DNA from: an uncultured Thermanaerothrix sp.
Lineage (GTDB): Bacteria; Chloroflexota; Anaerolineae; Anaerolineales; Anaerolineaceae
Length of the DNA stretch: 64,000 nt
Assembly: GCF_938028735.1 (NCBI RefSeq)
Contig: NZ_CALIMF010000012.1
Location: forward strand, 124,001-188,000
Direction: 5' to 3'
Positions 1 to 8,981 of this stretch are shown here, in pieces. The stretch's first letter is position 1. Each line of letters starts with the position of its first letter. The notes under the pieces were generated by a model. The model was not told the DNA's origin, did no database searches, and worked only from the letters and a program-made list of their open reading frames with translations. A program made the translations under genes and the position numbers.

Positions 1-1
1 A

Positions 2-304
2 ATGAGCGTAACCCCGTTGCCTACCCTCGCTCCGTCCCCAACTCCTTCGGTGACCGTTACCCCTGAGCCGACACCTGTTTGGGCGAGAGTGTCGGCAAAT
101 ATAGGAGGAGGGGCTTTTGTACGGGAAGAGCCGGATGGCCGGGTGCTGACTTCACTGCTCAATGATACTCTGGTGCAGGTGATCTCTGACCCTGCTCAAG
201 GACGGGGAGGGGTCTTGTGGGTTAAGGTGCGGACTCAGCAAGGGGTTGAGGGGTGGATGGTACAGGCGTTGTTAGTAACCGCCACCCCAATGCCTGGATG
301 GTAA
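2..304 (+). CDS. C-terminal part of an SH3-domain (SH3b) surface protein, 5' partial
   Basis: The frame is open from the window edge, so the true start probably lies upstream and the first Met is not reliable. What remains is a Pro/Thr-rich low-complexity linker (about residues 1-26), then a small beta-rich domain of about 65 residues (ARVSANIGGGAFVREEP ... GVEGWMVQALL). The pattern of a starting strand, a VREEP turn, a V.V..D segment and a closing G..GWM strand fits bacterial SH3 domains, which usually bind cell-wall or other extracellular targets. The Pro/Thr linker is typical of surface proteins in Chloroflexota. It ends about 40 bp before the phosphohexomutase gene. The missing N-terminus may hold the signal or membrane anchor. 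Confidence 0.6.
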   Translation: MSVTPLPTLAPSPTPSVTVTPEPTPVWARVSANIGGGAFVREEPDGRVLTSLLNDTLVQVISDPAQGRGGVLWVKVRTQQGVEGWMVQALLVTATPMPGW

Positions 305-343
305 TCAGCAAACACACTTTGACATCTGGAGAGGCAAAGAACG

Positions 344-1804
344 ATGACGATACATTTCGGTACTGATGGTTGGCGGGCAGTTATCTCAGACACATTTACG
401 TTCCATAACTTGCGCCTGGTGACTCAGGCTATAGCAGATGCCGTAGCCTCAGATCAGTGGTTGAACGGCCTGGGAGAAGGGATTAAAGTGGATCCGAAAA
501 CCATGGTGGTTGGGTTTGATACGCGCTTTCTCTCGGATCGCTTTGCTCAGGAAGTTGCCCGTGTGCTAGCAGCCAATGGATTCACTGTTTACCTTAGTCA
601 GGCCGATGCCCCGACCCCGGCCATTTCTTACGCTGTGCGTCATCTGGGTGCTATTGGGGGAGTAATGATCACGGCTTCTCATAATGCCCCCCGGTACAAT
701 GGGGTTAAACTCAAAGCCGCATTTGGCGGATCGGCATCCCCAGAGCAGTGCCGCCGGGTTGAGATTTACTTAAACGATAACGAGGCGCAGGGGCGGGGGC
801 CTAACCTAATGGACTACGAGCAGGCACGCCAACTCAAACTGATACAGCGTTTTAACCCCATTCCTGCTTATGGGGAGCATTTGCGCCGTTTGATTGATTT
901 TGACGTCATTGCTGAGAATCCTCTGCGGATTGTGGTGGATTCGATGTATGGCTCCGGGCGCGGGGTCATTCGCAGTCTGCTTCAGGGAACCGGCTGCGAA
1001 GTGTACGAGATTCGGGGTGAGATGAACCCCGGGTTTGGGGGTGTGCATCCGGAACCGATTGCACGGTATTTAGGCGCCCTAGCAGGGGCCATTAGCACCG
1101 GGGCAGGCAACTTCGGCTTGGCAACCGATGGGGATGCGGATCGCATCGGAGCGATGGACGAACGAGGCAACTTTGTAGATCCGCATAAGATCATGGCGCT
1201 GGCGCTGCGCTATCTTGTGGAAAAACGAGGTTTGCATGGCGCAGTGGTGCGCACCGTTTCCACCACACGTATGGTTGATCGTCTGGCGGCACGTTACGGT
1301 TTGCCTCTTTATGAGACGCCAGTGGGCTTCAATCACATTGCCGACTATATGCTACGGGAAGACGTGCTCATTGGAGGCGAGGAGTCGGGCGGTATCTCCT
1401 TTAAGGGCCACATTCCCGAAGGTGATGGGATCCTGATGGGACTGTTGATTGTAGAAATGGTGGCTGAGTCAGGGGGTACATTAATGGAGTTGGTGGAAAG
1501 CCTGCTCCAGGAGGTAGGCCCGGCCCATTATGAACGCAGGGATATGCGCCTGCGTCACCCAGTCTCTAAGGAGAAGATGACAGCGCGACTTAAGGACGAG
1601 GCCCCGGCGCAAATCGGTGGGGAATCAGTTGTCCAGGTCAGCACGCTAGATGGTGTGAAATATATCCTGGCCGATGATTCGTGGTTATTGATTCGTCCTT
1701 CCGGAACCGAGCCGGTATTGCGCGTTTATGCTGAGGGCCGCTCACCAGAAATGGTGCGTGCCTTGCTCGCCTTCGGTGAACAAATTGCCGATCAGGTAGC
1801 ATAG
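344..1804 (+). CDS. Phosphoglucomutase/phosphomannomutase family protein (alpha-D-phosphohexomutase)
   Basis: Interconverts hexose 1- and 6-phosphates through a phosphoserine enzyme, in the cytoplasm. All four family signatures are visible: an N-terminal FGTDGWRA, the active-site serine loop MITASHNAP, the metal loop ATDGDADRIG, the sugar-binding loop GGEESGG, and the C-terminal phosphate-binding RPSGTEP. At 486 residues it has the usual length. The start is supported by GGAGAGG upstream of ATG 344. Sugar specificity (glucose, mannose or glucosamine) cannot be fixed from the motifs; the GEESGG loop fits phosphoglucomutase activity. It is followed by a hairpin terminator shared with the convergent gene on the other strand. 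Confidence 0.92.
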   Translation: MTIHFGTDGWRAVISDTFTFHNLRLVTQAIADAVASDQWLNGLGEGIKVDPKTMVVGFDTRFLSDRFAQEVARVLAANGFTVYLSQADAPTPAISYAVRHLGAIGGVMITASHNAPRYNGVKLKAAFGGSASPEQCRRVEIYLNDNEAQGRGPNLMDYEQARQLKLIQRFNPIPAYGEHLRRLIDFDVIAENPLRIVVDSMYGSGRGVIRSLLQGTGCEVYEIRGEMNPGFGGVHPEPIARYLGALAGAISTGAGNFGLATDGDADRIGAMDERGNFVDPHKIMALALRYLVEKRGLHGAVVRTVSTTRMVDRLAARYGLPLYETPVGFNHIADYMLREDVLIGGEESGGISFKGHIPEGDGILMGLLIVEMVAESGGTLMELVESLLQEVGPAHYERRDMRLRHPVSKEKMTARLKDEAPAQIGGESVVQVSTLDGVKYILADDSWLLIRPSGTEPVLRVYAEGRSPEMVRALLAFGEQIADQVA

Positions 1805-1828
1805 GACCAACCTAAGCCAGGGGTTATG

Positions 1829-1866
1829 CAAAGGCAGGGGCAAGCAATGGCCCCTACCTTTTTAGG
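1829..1866. terminator. Bidirectional hairpin terminator between convergent genes
   Basis: An inverted repeat AAAGGCAGGGGC / GCCCCTACCTTTT (one internal mismatch, 8-nt loop) is flanked by T-runs on the plus strand and A-runs that read as T on the minus strand. It lies between the end of the phosphohexomutase (plus) and the end of the LPTTG protein (minus), so it can serve both. Confidence 0.7.
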
Positions 1867-1912
1867 TTAACCGCGGGGGTGCAAAAAGGAGATGGAGGAT
1901 GCACGCTGAGAG

Positions 1913-2545
1913 TTAGCGTGTAGCCGAAAAACGCAGGCGGCGGGTGATCATAATCACCAGGATAAGGAAAGCGGCTAAACCCAGCAAGCCTGGTAATCCA
2001 ACTTCATCCGCAAAGCCGGTAGTCGGCAAGGCCGTGCTGGTTGGAGTGGGGCCCACAGCCTGGGGGGTACCGGTAGCGGCTTTGGCCACCTGGGTCAGAA
2101 AAGCAGCCACCGTGGCGGTGCGTGCCATGTTTTCCGGTGAGAGAGTATTTGTGGGTACCGGCGTTGCGGTGGGAACGATGATTACCGGCGTTGCGGCGGT
2201 AGTAGGAGTGGGTTGGGCCAGCAGAGTTTGTTGCAAGGCAAATGCCTGCGAGGTTTGGGTGGCTTGCATAGCAATAACGGTGTTCTGAGCGTTGATTTGA
2301 GCCGCTTCTTGCTGTAATCGGGCACGATTCTGGTTGGCTGAGACCAGGGCAAAAACGATCAGGGCAATGATCGCCAGTACGAAGATGCCTCCGATGATCC
2401 CGGCAGCGATCAAAAAGTTGCGATTGGGCCCTGGGCTACCCGCTTCGGGTTCCGGTTCAATGGGTTCTTCAAAGGGGTTCTCAGCGCCGGTGCTTCCCTG
2501 AGGGGAGCCTTGCTCTTCATCATCAAAATTGCTACGGAAGTCCAT
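1913..2545 (-). CDS. Two-span membrane protein with C-terminal LPTTG sorting-signal-like tail
   Basis: Function not recognised. The 210-residue protein has an acidic, Pro-rich N-terminus (about 1-42), a hydrophobic helix (about 44-68), a Gln/Ala-rich helical stretch, a long Thr/Pro-rich linker, then LPTTG (about residue 175), a second hydrophobic segment and an RRLRFSATR tail. LPxTG plus hydrophobic stretch plus basic tail is the classic sortase signal. Here the N-terminus has an acidic leader before its helix instead of a normal signal peptide, so the helix would act as a signal anchor. AGGAGAGGTGAACC precedes ATG 2545. It is the last gene of the minus-strand operon that begins near 9981. 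No sortase gene is in the window, so anchoring is inferred. Confidence 0.7.
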   Translation of the reverse strand: MDFRSNFDDEEQGSPQGSTGAENPFEEPIEPEPEAGSPGPNRNFLIAAGIIGGIFVLAIIALIVFALVSANQNRARLQQEAAQINAQNTVIAMQATQTSQAFALQQTLLAQPTPTTAATPVIIVPTATPVPTNTLSPENMARTATVAAFLTQVAKAATGTPQAVGPTPTSTALPTTGFADEVGLPGLLGLAAFLILVIMITRRLRFSATR

Positions 2546-2573
2546 GGTTCACCTCTCCTTGGTTTAAGACTTA

Positions 2574-3620
2574 TTAGGCGATGATTTCCAAATTAAATAA
2601 GGGCACCGTGACCCTTTGGGCATTCTCCAGTTCGATCTCAGCTGCTGGCAGACGTTGCCCGCTACGCTGGAGCCAACTGCTGTGGGGTTGGATCACTTTA
2701 CCAATACTTCCTGCATAAGGTGGGAGTACCAGACGAACTGTTTGCCCAACGGTGATTTCAACAGCCTCTTCGGGGGCCTTACCCGCGGCGGGTAACGGAA
2801 TCACAATTTCTGGTTTCTCACTCAACCTTGGATTCCAAAACGCCTGAAGATAGGCTTCGCGTTTTTGATTGGTGGTCAACAATTGAAAAGCCAGATGATT
2901 GATCGGAATATGTCCCACACCTTCAAGCAAGATGACGGGTAGGTTGAGACTAGCTACCAGTGGAAGCAGGGGGGCCGAAACACTACCCAGGATGATCCCC
3001 CGTACAGGGATCTCCGCAGCCATCTTAAGGGCCTCGGGTTGATGACAAACGCCACCTACGATCACGCTGCCTCGTAAGGTCAGGTCTAAAGCCTCGGGTT
3101 TTAGAGGAGCATCAGGTGTTTCGGCCAGCACGGTGAGTACCCCGTTATTACTCTGTTGGTTTCCCCAGGCTCCCTGGATCAGAGCCCCATGGGTTTCTAT
3201 GATAGCGCCCCGCTCAGGGAAAACCTCGGCAACCCTGCCGGGTAGTCCAGCCAAAAGGCGATGGGGCTGCGAAACAACCTCGAGAAGAATCTGGCCTTTA
3301 TAGATAGCCACTATCCGTCCAGACGTAGGGGCCCGTAACAGGCGTGAAAAGAGACCGCGGGTTTGAGCCAGGATATCTCCTTTTTCAACTTGTTCTCCTA
3401 CCCGCCGTTCAATCAGGCGCTCGGCATCGCTGACGCGCTGCACCCCTAAGGCTCTGCGCACGTCCAGCAGTAGGTGTTGGCCTGGGACAGGGGCTTCAGC
3501 GATGACATCGGTAGCCTCCACTGTCTGACCAGAACGCACTAGCACACGCCCCTTTTCGGTGAGCATGCGTAGACGGCGCAGATGAGTCAGAGGGAGGATG
3601 TGGTGAGCAGGTAACATCAT
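2574..3620 (-). CDS. Lipoyl/barrel-sandwich-like and KOW-like domain protein, unknown function
   Basis: No family recognised with certainty. The N-terminal third has two stretches that read like barrel-sandwich (biotinyl/lipoyl-type) hairpins: VRSGQTVEATDVIAEAPVPG and VGEQVEKGDILAQ followed by LRAPTSGRIVAIYKG. No modified-lysine motif (MKM or DKA) is seen. The middle is an alpha/beta stretch with GSVIVGGVCHQPEALK and GIILGSV. The C-terminus has a KOW-like turn, VRLVLPPYAGSIGKVI. No signal peptide or membrane segment is apparent. It lies 47 bp downstream of the GlmL-like ATPase in the same operon, which suggests the two act together. Confidence 0.6.
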   Translation of the reverse strand: MMLPAHHILPLTHLRRLRMLTEKGRVLVRSGQTVEATDVIAEAPVPGQHLLLDVRRALGVQRVSDAERLIERRVGEQVEKGDILAQTRGLFSRLLRAPTSGRIVAIYKGQILLEVVSQPHRLLAGLPGRVAEVFPERGAIIETHGALIQGAWGNQQSNNGVLTVLAETPDAPLKPEALDLTLRGSVIVGGVCHQPEALKMAAEIPVRGIILGSVSAPLLPLVASLNLPVILLEGVGHIPINHLAFQLLTTNQKREAYLQAFWNPRLSEKPEIVIPLPAAGKAPEEAVEITVGQTVRLVLPPYAGSIGKVIQPHSSWLQRSGQRLPAAEIELENAQRVTVPLFNLEIIA

Positions 3621-3667
3621 AGGCTTCTCAGGTTATTTTCTAAACCATGCAAGGTTTGTGCCAGTCC

Positions 3668-5386
3668 TCAACCACCAAGAGTGGCTATCCAGCGTTTGAG
3701 CAAATCGCGGCGGCGGGCTGAGTCGGTGGGGAGCGTTATAGGCCGTCCACGCGCGTCAATGACCGCTCCGAGTAGCCCGCCCGTTACTTTGAAACTACGG
3801 GCTGTGTCTTTACCGGTGGGGGTCAGACGCAGAGGGCGAAGGGGTTGCAGGTGCAGGCGCGCTCGTTGCCCATTGGGGATCGGCAGTGGCACCAAAGTCC
3901 CCTGACGCACTTCCACGCTCGATGTTTCACCACTTTCTAGCTCGTAGCGTACTTTGAGAATAGGTGTACCGTATCGCACCGAGCTAAGTGGGGCGATGAC
4001 GGTGCCAAGGTTGACCAAAGCATTGCTTTCAAGCACCTGGACAACAAGGGTGGGGTTCAACGGAGCAATGGCGCCCAGGGCAGTCAGCAAGCCGTAAGGG
4101 TCGAGGATAAAGGTCGTAACACCAATAGGTTGGAGTCCATCAAGGAGCATGAGCAAGGATTGGGCAGGGGAAGCGGCCTGTGTGAGGGCATAACCACTGA
4201 CTAGGATGGGTTCGAACCCGTACAACCCTTCGTCAGGCGCCACGCGGTTTGCCACCTGGGCGAGTATCTGACGTAGCATGGCCTGCTCAATGGCCTGGTA
4301 CTCCAGTGAGGTTGGGACGGCAGTTGGGTACAGTGTTCGATGCCATAAATAGTCCCTCACCGCCTCATTGGGCACGTGCATGGGGAGCCAACGGGTGATG
4401 CTTTCCAGTGGACTTTGTTCGAGTGCGGCCGCTAGCCCGAAGCCAGAGCCTATGGGGATCGCCTGCGTTGTAAGAGTTCCACTGCGTGCCATTGCAATCC
4501 CGGTTGTAGCTGAGCCCAAATCAATGCCAAGGACTCCTAGGGGAGGGTTTGTAATTTTCTCAAGAAACTGGACCATGCGCCCAAAGGCTCGCAGACTGGG
4601 CTGAGGAGTGATGGCACTAATCGTGCTGTAAGATTGCAATCCGCCGATCTGATGCGAGCGGCGCAGGTAGACAATCTCGGAGAGTACCTCCTGAGCCGGC
4701 ATCAGATTCTCCCGGTCAATGTCGGGACGAAGATTAGGGACTGTGCGTGGACGCACATATGGCTCAAGGCGATCACACACTTGTTTGGTGATGGCCGAGT
4801 TACCAGCATAAAGAACTTCTGGGCGGCTTTCAGCAGTCATGAGTTGGAGAGCCAACGTCAGTAAATCTACAATCTTGGCTATTGATCGCGTGGCTCCCTG
4901 ATCAGTGCCCCCAGCGATCAGGATTAGGTCCGGGCGAGCCCGCAGGATGGCATCAATTTGGGCCTCTGGTTTACGGCGGTCATTGAGGCTGATTTGCTCT
5001 ACAATCTGACAATAAGTTGATTCCAGAACTTTGCGGGCACTGGCTAGTGAGACTTCCTCTAGCAGCCCCATAGCCACCACGCGCAGGGGCTGACCAGCCG
5101 AGAAGGTTAGCACAAAACGGTCCACCCCCGATCCATCTTCTTGTGTGGGGAGGAGCAGATGTGCTTCTTCCATGAGGCGCCGCCCGGTAATCTCTTCCAG
5201 GCGGGTGAGAGTCTGAAAGATGCTCTCGCTGATGTCGAAAAAAGGTGCGCCAACTGTGGTGCTGACCTGCGTGGCGGCAATCATACGGTATCGTTCTTCT
5301 ACCACATCGAAGAGCAATGCGCGTGTGAACACGCTCCCAATATCAACAGCAAGGACCGATTCGGCTTCAATGATAGAGGAACTCAT
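3668..5386 (-). CDS. GlmL/MutL-type ASKHA ATPase
   Basis: Resembles the glutamate-mutase accessory protein family (GlmL, also called MutL), an actin/hexokinase-fold ATPase family. Two nucleotide-binding signatures are present: VLAVDIGSVFTRALLFDV at the N-terminus and GVLGIDLGSATTGIAMA near residue 290. A PDLILIAGGTDQGA segment typical of the family lies between them, and RPDIDRENLMPAQ matches the central region. At 572 residues it is longer than classic GlmL, with an extra C-terminal beta-rich part (about 440-572). Family members are usually linked to B12-dependent mutases, but no mutase subunit is nearby. It is instead embedded among membrane proteins of unknown role, so the mutase function should not be assumed. 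Confidence 0.75.
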   Translation of the reverse strand: MSSSIIEAESVLAVDIGSVFTRALLFDVVEERYRMIAATQVSTTVGAPFFDISESIFQTLTRLEEITGRRLMEEAHLLLPTQEDGSGVDRFVLTFSAGQPLRVVAMGLLEEVSLASARKVLESTYCQIVEQISLNDRRKPEAQIDAILRARPDLILIAGGTDQGATRSIAKIVDLLTLALQLMTAESRPEVLYAGNSAITKQVCDRLEPYVRPRTVPNLRPDIDRENLMPAQEVLSEIVYLRRSHQIGGLQSYSTISAITPQPSLRAFGRMVQFLEKITNPPLGVLGIDLGSATTGIAMARSGTLTTQAIPIGSGFGLAAALEQSPLESITRWLPMHVPNEAVRDYLWHRTLYPTAVPTSLEYQAIEQAMLRQILAQVANRVAPDEGLYGFEPILVSGYALTQAASPAQSLLMLLDGLQPIGVTTFILDPYGLLTALGAIAPLNPTLVVQVLESNALVNLGTVIAPLSSVRYGTPILKVRYELESGETSSVEVRQGTLVPLPIPNGQRARLHLQPLRPLRLTPTGKDTARSFKVTGGLLGAVIDARGRPITLPTDSARRRDLLKRWIATLGG

Positions 5387-5397
5387 AGGCTAGTGTC

Positions 5398-6054
5398 TCA
5401 AGGTACTAGAGTGTTGATAAATTGGAGCACAAAATCCAACCGCCCAATAAGCACAGTCAGAGAGGCCAAAATGACGCCCGCAAAGAAGGCTCCCAGGGTG
5501 ATGGCAATGAACCCCTGCCCAATTCTGGCTATCCATTCGACCCAAGCGGGACGAACGATACCTTTGCCGGGTTCGCGGCGACCGGTGAATTGAAAGTAAA
5601 GCAATGTCGTGATGGCACCAAAGAGTAGCACCATTCCAGTAATCCAACCGCTGGAGACACTTTGAGGGAATGTAAAGGAGAGACCCGCTGCGCGCACCTG
5701 GGTAAATAGAGTGCCAAAGAGAGCTCCGTTGATAATCACCGCTGCTCCCACTCCAACCAGGAAGGCCATAGGCAGACTGCCCAGGAATGACAATCTGGGT
5801 GATAGTCGGGTTAGTAAAAGCAGGCTTAGCAGAAGCGGGATTGCCATTACACCTGAAGCGGTGCTGGGATTGACTAGAGGAGTGATCAAACGCGGGAAGA
5901 TAACCTGATCAATGAGGACCACGGCCAAATAACCAGCCGAAATGCCAACGAATGTATAGAGAGCAATGCGGAAGAGCGGGTTATCCCCAATGGCATAGGA
6001 GAGTATGGCCAGGGTGAGGACAAAAGCGATCAGGCTCCACAAAGTATCTGTCAT
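5398..6054 (-). CDS. Integral membrane protein, about six spans, unknown function
   Basis: 218 residues, almost all hydrophobic segments with short loops, ending in LDFVLQFINTLVP. No catalytic motif or transporter signature was found. The start is supported by GAGGCGCT before ATG 6054, just after the stop of the LPxWL-repeat gene, indicating translational coupling. It is followed closely by the GlmL-like gene. It may anchor or pair with the neighbouring membrane proteins; the role is unknown. Confidence 0.75.
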   Translation of the reverse strand: MTDTLWSLIAFVLTLAILSYAIGDNPLFRIALYTFVGISAGYLAVVLIDQVIFPRLITPLVNPSTASGVMAIPLLLSLLLLTRLSPRLSFLGSLPMAFLVGVGAAVIINGALFGTLFTQVRAAGLSFTFPQSVSSGWITGMVLLFGAITTLLYFQFTGRREPGKGIVRPAWVEWIARIGQGFIAITLGAFFAGVILASLTVLIGRLDFVLQFINTLVP

Positions 6055-6060
6055 AGCGCC

Positions 6061-8355
6061 TCAGCGTTTGGGGTGGGCTTTTTGGGCCTGTAGAAGGGCT
6101 TGGGTGGCTCCTAGCAGGGCTCCCAACAGAATCAACAAGGTGATCGTGAGACTGCCCCACTGATAAGCGCTCCAAAGCGCCAGGTTTTCACTTCCGACTT
6201 TGGGGGTCAGGCGAATATACAAGATGCTTCCTAACAGGCCGGTCAGCACGCCATTTACCTGACCTGACTGCACGTAGGGGATAAGGTAGGGGGCTGCTTG
6301 GGCACTGGAAATTATCAAAAAGGGACGTTCGGGGAAAGAGGGGCGCATTTGCTCGATCCACCCGCGGGCGCGTTCTCCGCTATCGGTGATCAGAAGGATA
6401 GCATCAAAATCCTGCAGGGAATCAACTCCAATCAGGGGTTGCGTGTCCCATGCGGACTGTCCTTCCAAGGTGGTGGCTATTCCCAGCCGGGGTTGGTACG
6501 CGAACGCGGCTAATCCGGCGGTTTCGCCAGCCAGATATCCTAGGTGAACGCTCTGATCAGCAAGCGCGTAATTAGGCACTTGTTGCGCGGCCTCCTGTGC
6601 TATGGAAAGCCCTAGGATAGGGGCGCTGGATTGTAGCGGGAGAAACACTAGGCGAGCGTTCTGGCGCATCAGGTCGCTTAGGGCATTGACAGCAGAGATG
6701 CGAATTTCGGGCAGAAAACCAGCGTCTATATCCAATCCCACTAGCACACGCGGGTTGGCCTGTTGGGTGGAGAGATTGTTAAGGGTTGTCGTAAAGGCCA
6801 CCACCTCTGCCGGGAATAATGCTGGGAGATCGCTTAGAGGTGTAGCCGACATCAACCCTGCTATCAGGATGGCGAAGAGTAGCACGGTGATGATGAATCG
6901 TAAAATTGGACTGGGGGCTGTAACCAGTTTTTGTGAACGGATGGGAACAGGGGTGCTCTCGGCAGTGACCAGGCTTTCAAGAAGAGCTACATAGGCGCGT
7001 TGCTTCTCACTCACACTAAGGCGAACAGCATGAATAGGGGGGCGCGAATAGCGCAGTGCCTCAGGCTCACCTGGTAGTACCCCTGGGAAACCGGCTAATG
7101 GTCCACTGGTTTCAATCCGAGTGTCCTCTTCTGGTGTTTGAGGTGGTGCAGGCGCGACGGCTTCAACCGGTCGCATAGCCTCCAACCACTCTGGCAACTG
7201 GGTGGTTGGGATGGCGCTCCCCTCGGTCTCCTCAGCAGGGGATCCTTCCTCAGCTAGCCATTCGGGCAATTCACTCTCAATAAATGGGGGGACAATCGTT
7301 TCCGGTGAGGGAGCGGTTTCGGTAACACCCTCTTCAATAAAAACAGGAACTTGGTTGGAAAGATCTTCGCCTTCCAGAGTCTCTTCAACCTGGAGGCGAT
7401 CCAGCCAGGCGGCATAGTCATCTTCGCTGAAGGCAGGGATCGCTTCTGGCACTTCCTCAGGGGTTTCGCTGGTGGTTATAAGATCGGCAAATTGGGCTAT
7501 TTCTTCTGATGACGAGGGGGATTTAAGAGCACTTGATGATTGATCACCTAGAAGAGAGGACGGGGTTTCTTCGAACCAGGCAGTGATATCCTCGGGGATT
7601 TCTGTAAAGGGCGAAATGGTCTCTGGCGATGGAGTGCTTGCTTTATCTGCCTTAACTTCCTGAGCAATGGCCTCAGATACTGGTGGTTCTGCTTCTTTTT
7701 CCTCTTCTGAAGGTGTGCGTAAATCGTCGGGCCACTCGGGCAGAATCTCTTCTGTAAAGGGCTCGGATTTAGGGGCAAAAGAGGTAGGAATGGACTCATC
7801 CCTCGCTGAAAAGGGCTTCTGGGCTAGAGAGCCTTCTTGCTCTCGGAGTGTTTTTAGCCACTCCGGCAGCTCCTCCTCGCTCAGGCTGGATGAAGACGTG
7901 TTTTCAGTAGCATGGGACGTTTCTTCGGTTATCTCCTCGCCCTCGAACCCCCTCGTCCATCCAGAGAGGTCCCCTTGTTCAGGCGGCTCAGGCGGTGTGA
8001 AGAGGTCAGCCTGGGCTGCTTCTTCATCTCCCGCGGTGGGTAGCTTTTCTTCTGGATCGGGTGCTAAGAAGGGCTCTTCACTGCTGATAGCTTGAATCTC
8101 TTCACGGAGGTCTGCGGTTTTACTTTCCTGACGAAGGGAAAGCAGCCAGTCAGGCAATTCTTCCTCTGGCGATTCGGCTAGTGGTGGGATCAGGGGGCCG
8201 GCTTCTTTTAGCCAATCCGGGAGATCTATTTCCGAGTTTGCGGGACTTTCAACCCCAGAGGTTGCCTCAGGGTGAAGAGGCGCATGGCACCACTGGCAGT
8301 ATTCATTCTCACTGGGATTTGAAGAACCGCATTGGGGACAAACAACGGTGCTCAT
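6061..8355 (-). CDS. Zinc-ribbon membrane protein with LPxWL tandem motifs
   Basis: 764 residues, family not recognised. The N-terminus is a zinc ribbon with Cys 6, 9, 20 and 23 (CPQCG ... CQWC). Residues about 40-400 are acidic and low-complexity, carrying spaced short motifs: LPDWLKEAG, LPDWLLSLR, LPEWLKTLR, LPEWPDDLR, YAAWLDRLQ, LPEWLAEEG and LPEWLEAMR, plus looser W-containing copies. A hydrophobic helix follows (ILRFIITVLLFAILIAGL), then an alpha/beta domain of about 200 residues and a final helix near the C-terminus (ITLLILLGALLGATQALL). The topology suggests a cytoplasmic ribbon and repeat arm with a domain outside the membrane. The repeats look like docking sites for a partner that recognises Trp-Leu. 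It sits mid-operon. Confidence 0.75.
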   Translation of the reverse strand: MSTVVCPQCGSSNPSENEYCQWCHAPLHPEATSGVESPANSEIDLPDWLKEAGPLIPPLAESPEEELPDWLLSLRQESKTADLREEIQAISSEEPFLAPDPEEKLPTAGDEEAAQADLFTPPEPPEQGDLSGWTRGFEGEEITEETSHATENTSSSSLSEEELPEWLKTLREQEGSLAQKPFSARDESIPTSFAPKSEPFTEEILPEWPDDLRTPSEEEKEAEPPVSEAIAQEVKADKASTPSPETISPFTEIPEDITAWFEETPSSLLGDQSSSALKSPSSSEEIAQFADLITTSETPEEVPEAIPAFSEDDYAAWLDRLQVEETLEGEDLSNQVPVFIEEGVTETAPSPETIVPPFIESELPEWLAEEGSPAEETEGSAIPTTQLPEWLEAMRPVEAVAPAPPQTPEEDTRIETSGPLAGFPGVLPGEPEALRYSRPPIHAVRLSVSEKQRAYVALLESLVTAESTPVPIRSQKLVTAPSPILRFIITVLLFAILIAGLMSATPLSDLPALFPAEVVAFTTTLNNLSTQQANPRVLVGLDIDAGFLPEIRISAVNALSDLMRQNARLVFLPLQSSAPILGLSIAQEAAQQVPNYALADQSVHLGYLAGETAGLAAFAYQPRLGIATTLEGQSAWDTQPLIGVDSLQDFDAILLITDSGERARGWIEQMRPSFPERPFLIISSAQAAPYLIPYVQSGQVNGVLTGLLGSILYIRLTPKVGSENLALWSAYQWGSLTITLLILLGALLGATQALLQAQKAHPKR

Positions 8356-8363
8356 AGGGCATT

Positions 8364-8981
8364 TTACTCGCTATATGGACGATCCATGCCAAGCAGAACG
8401 CGTAATCCAGTTAGCACGCTTCCCAGGGCAATTCCAAGAAGAATGCCGCGGGCACCTGCTGCCGGCAGGATGTTCAAGGCAGCCAGGACTTCTTTAATTA
8501 CCTGTGAGGTACCACTGGTCAGGAAAACCCCACTGCCTGCTAGCAGAAACACGATGGTGCTGGCTAGGAAGATTCCGCTCATCCAAGAACGGCGCAGGGC
8601 AAACAACCGCACTGCACTGACCACGAAAGTGATGGTAAGTAAGCCTACCAGACTGGCTTCGACCGGGAGTTGTATCGACATGATGAGAGGGCGTACGCGT
8701 TCATCGGTTGGGCCAAAGAGCAAACCCAGTGCTGCGGTGAGGATAAAGCCGAGTATGAAGAACAGGCTATAGTAATCGCGTTCCCGGGAGGAACTGATTT
8801 TGCGCCAATGGGCTTTGAATAGATTGAGAATAGCAACTAGACCAGCAACGGCTGCCAGGATGATTGACCAGTCTAAAAAGAGCCTACGGATAGGATCAAG
8901 CACTGGTAAGGGCAGGAGATAACCCAGCAGGACAATTAATCCAACCCCAATGGCGATAGCGGTTGCTACAGGAGATCTCAT
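8364..8981 (-). CDS. Integral membrane protein, about six spans, unknown function
   Basis: About 205 residues from ATG 8981, which overlaps the stop of the upstream gene as ATGA; the GTG at 8987 in the ORF track is less likely. It consists of hydrophobic helices with short basic loops (for example FKAHWRKISSSRERDYYS). No signature of a known transporter or enzyme. Its coupling to the DUF6754-like gene suggests that the two proteins are made together and probably form a complex. Confidence 0.72.
   Translation of the reverse strand: MRSPVATAIAIGVGLIVLLGYLLPLPVLDPIRRLFLDWSIILAAVAGLVAILNLFKAHWRKISSSRERDYYSLFFILGFILTAALGLLFGPTDERVRPLIMSIQLPVEASLVGLLTITFVVSAVRLFALRRSWMSGIFLASTIVFLLAGSGVFLTSGTSQVIKEVLAALNILPAAGARGILLGIALGSVLTGLRVLLGMDRPYSE

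Noticed and set aside
4201-4230. GGGTTCGAACCC, which looks like a tRNA T-arm
   Set aside because: It lies inside the GlmL-like reading frame, with no acceptor, D or anticodon arms around it.
3668-5386. DNA mismatch repair MutL
   Set aside because: The motifs are those of the ASKHA-fold GlmL/MutL accessory protein, not the GHKL-type repair protein of the same name.
5141-5593. 150-residue plus-strand ORF
   Set aside because: It runs antisense to the GlmL-like and membrane protein genes and has no recognisable domain; a shadow frame.
7667-8095. 142-residue plus-strand Ser-rich ORF
   Set aside because: Antisense shadow of the acidic LPxWL arm; composition reflects the Glu/Ser codons of the real gene.
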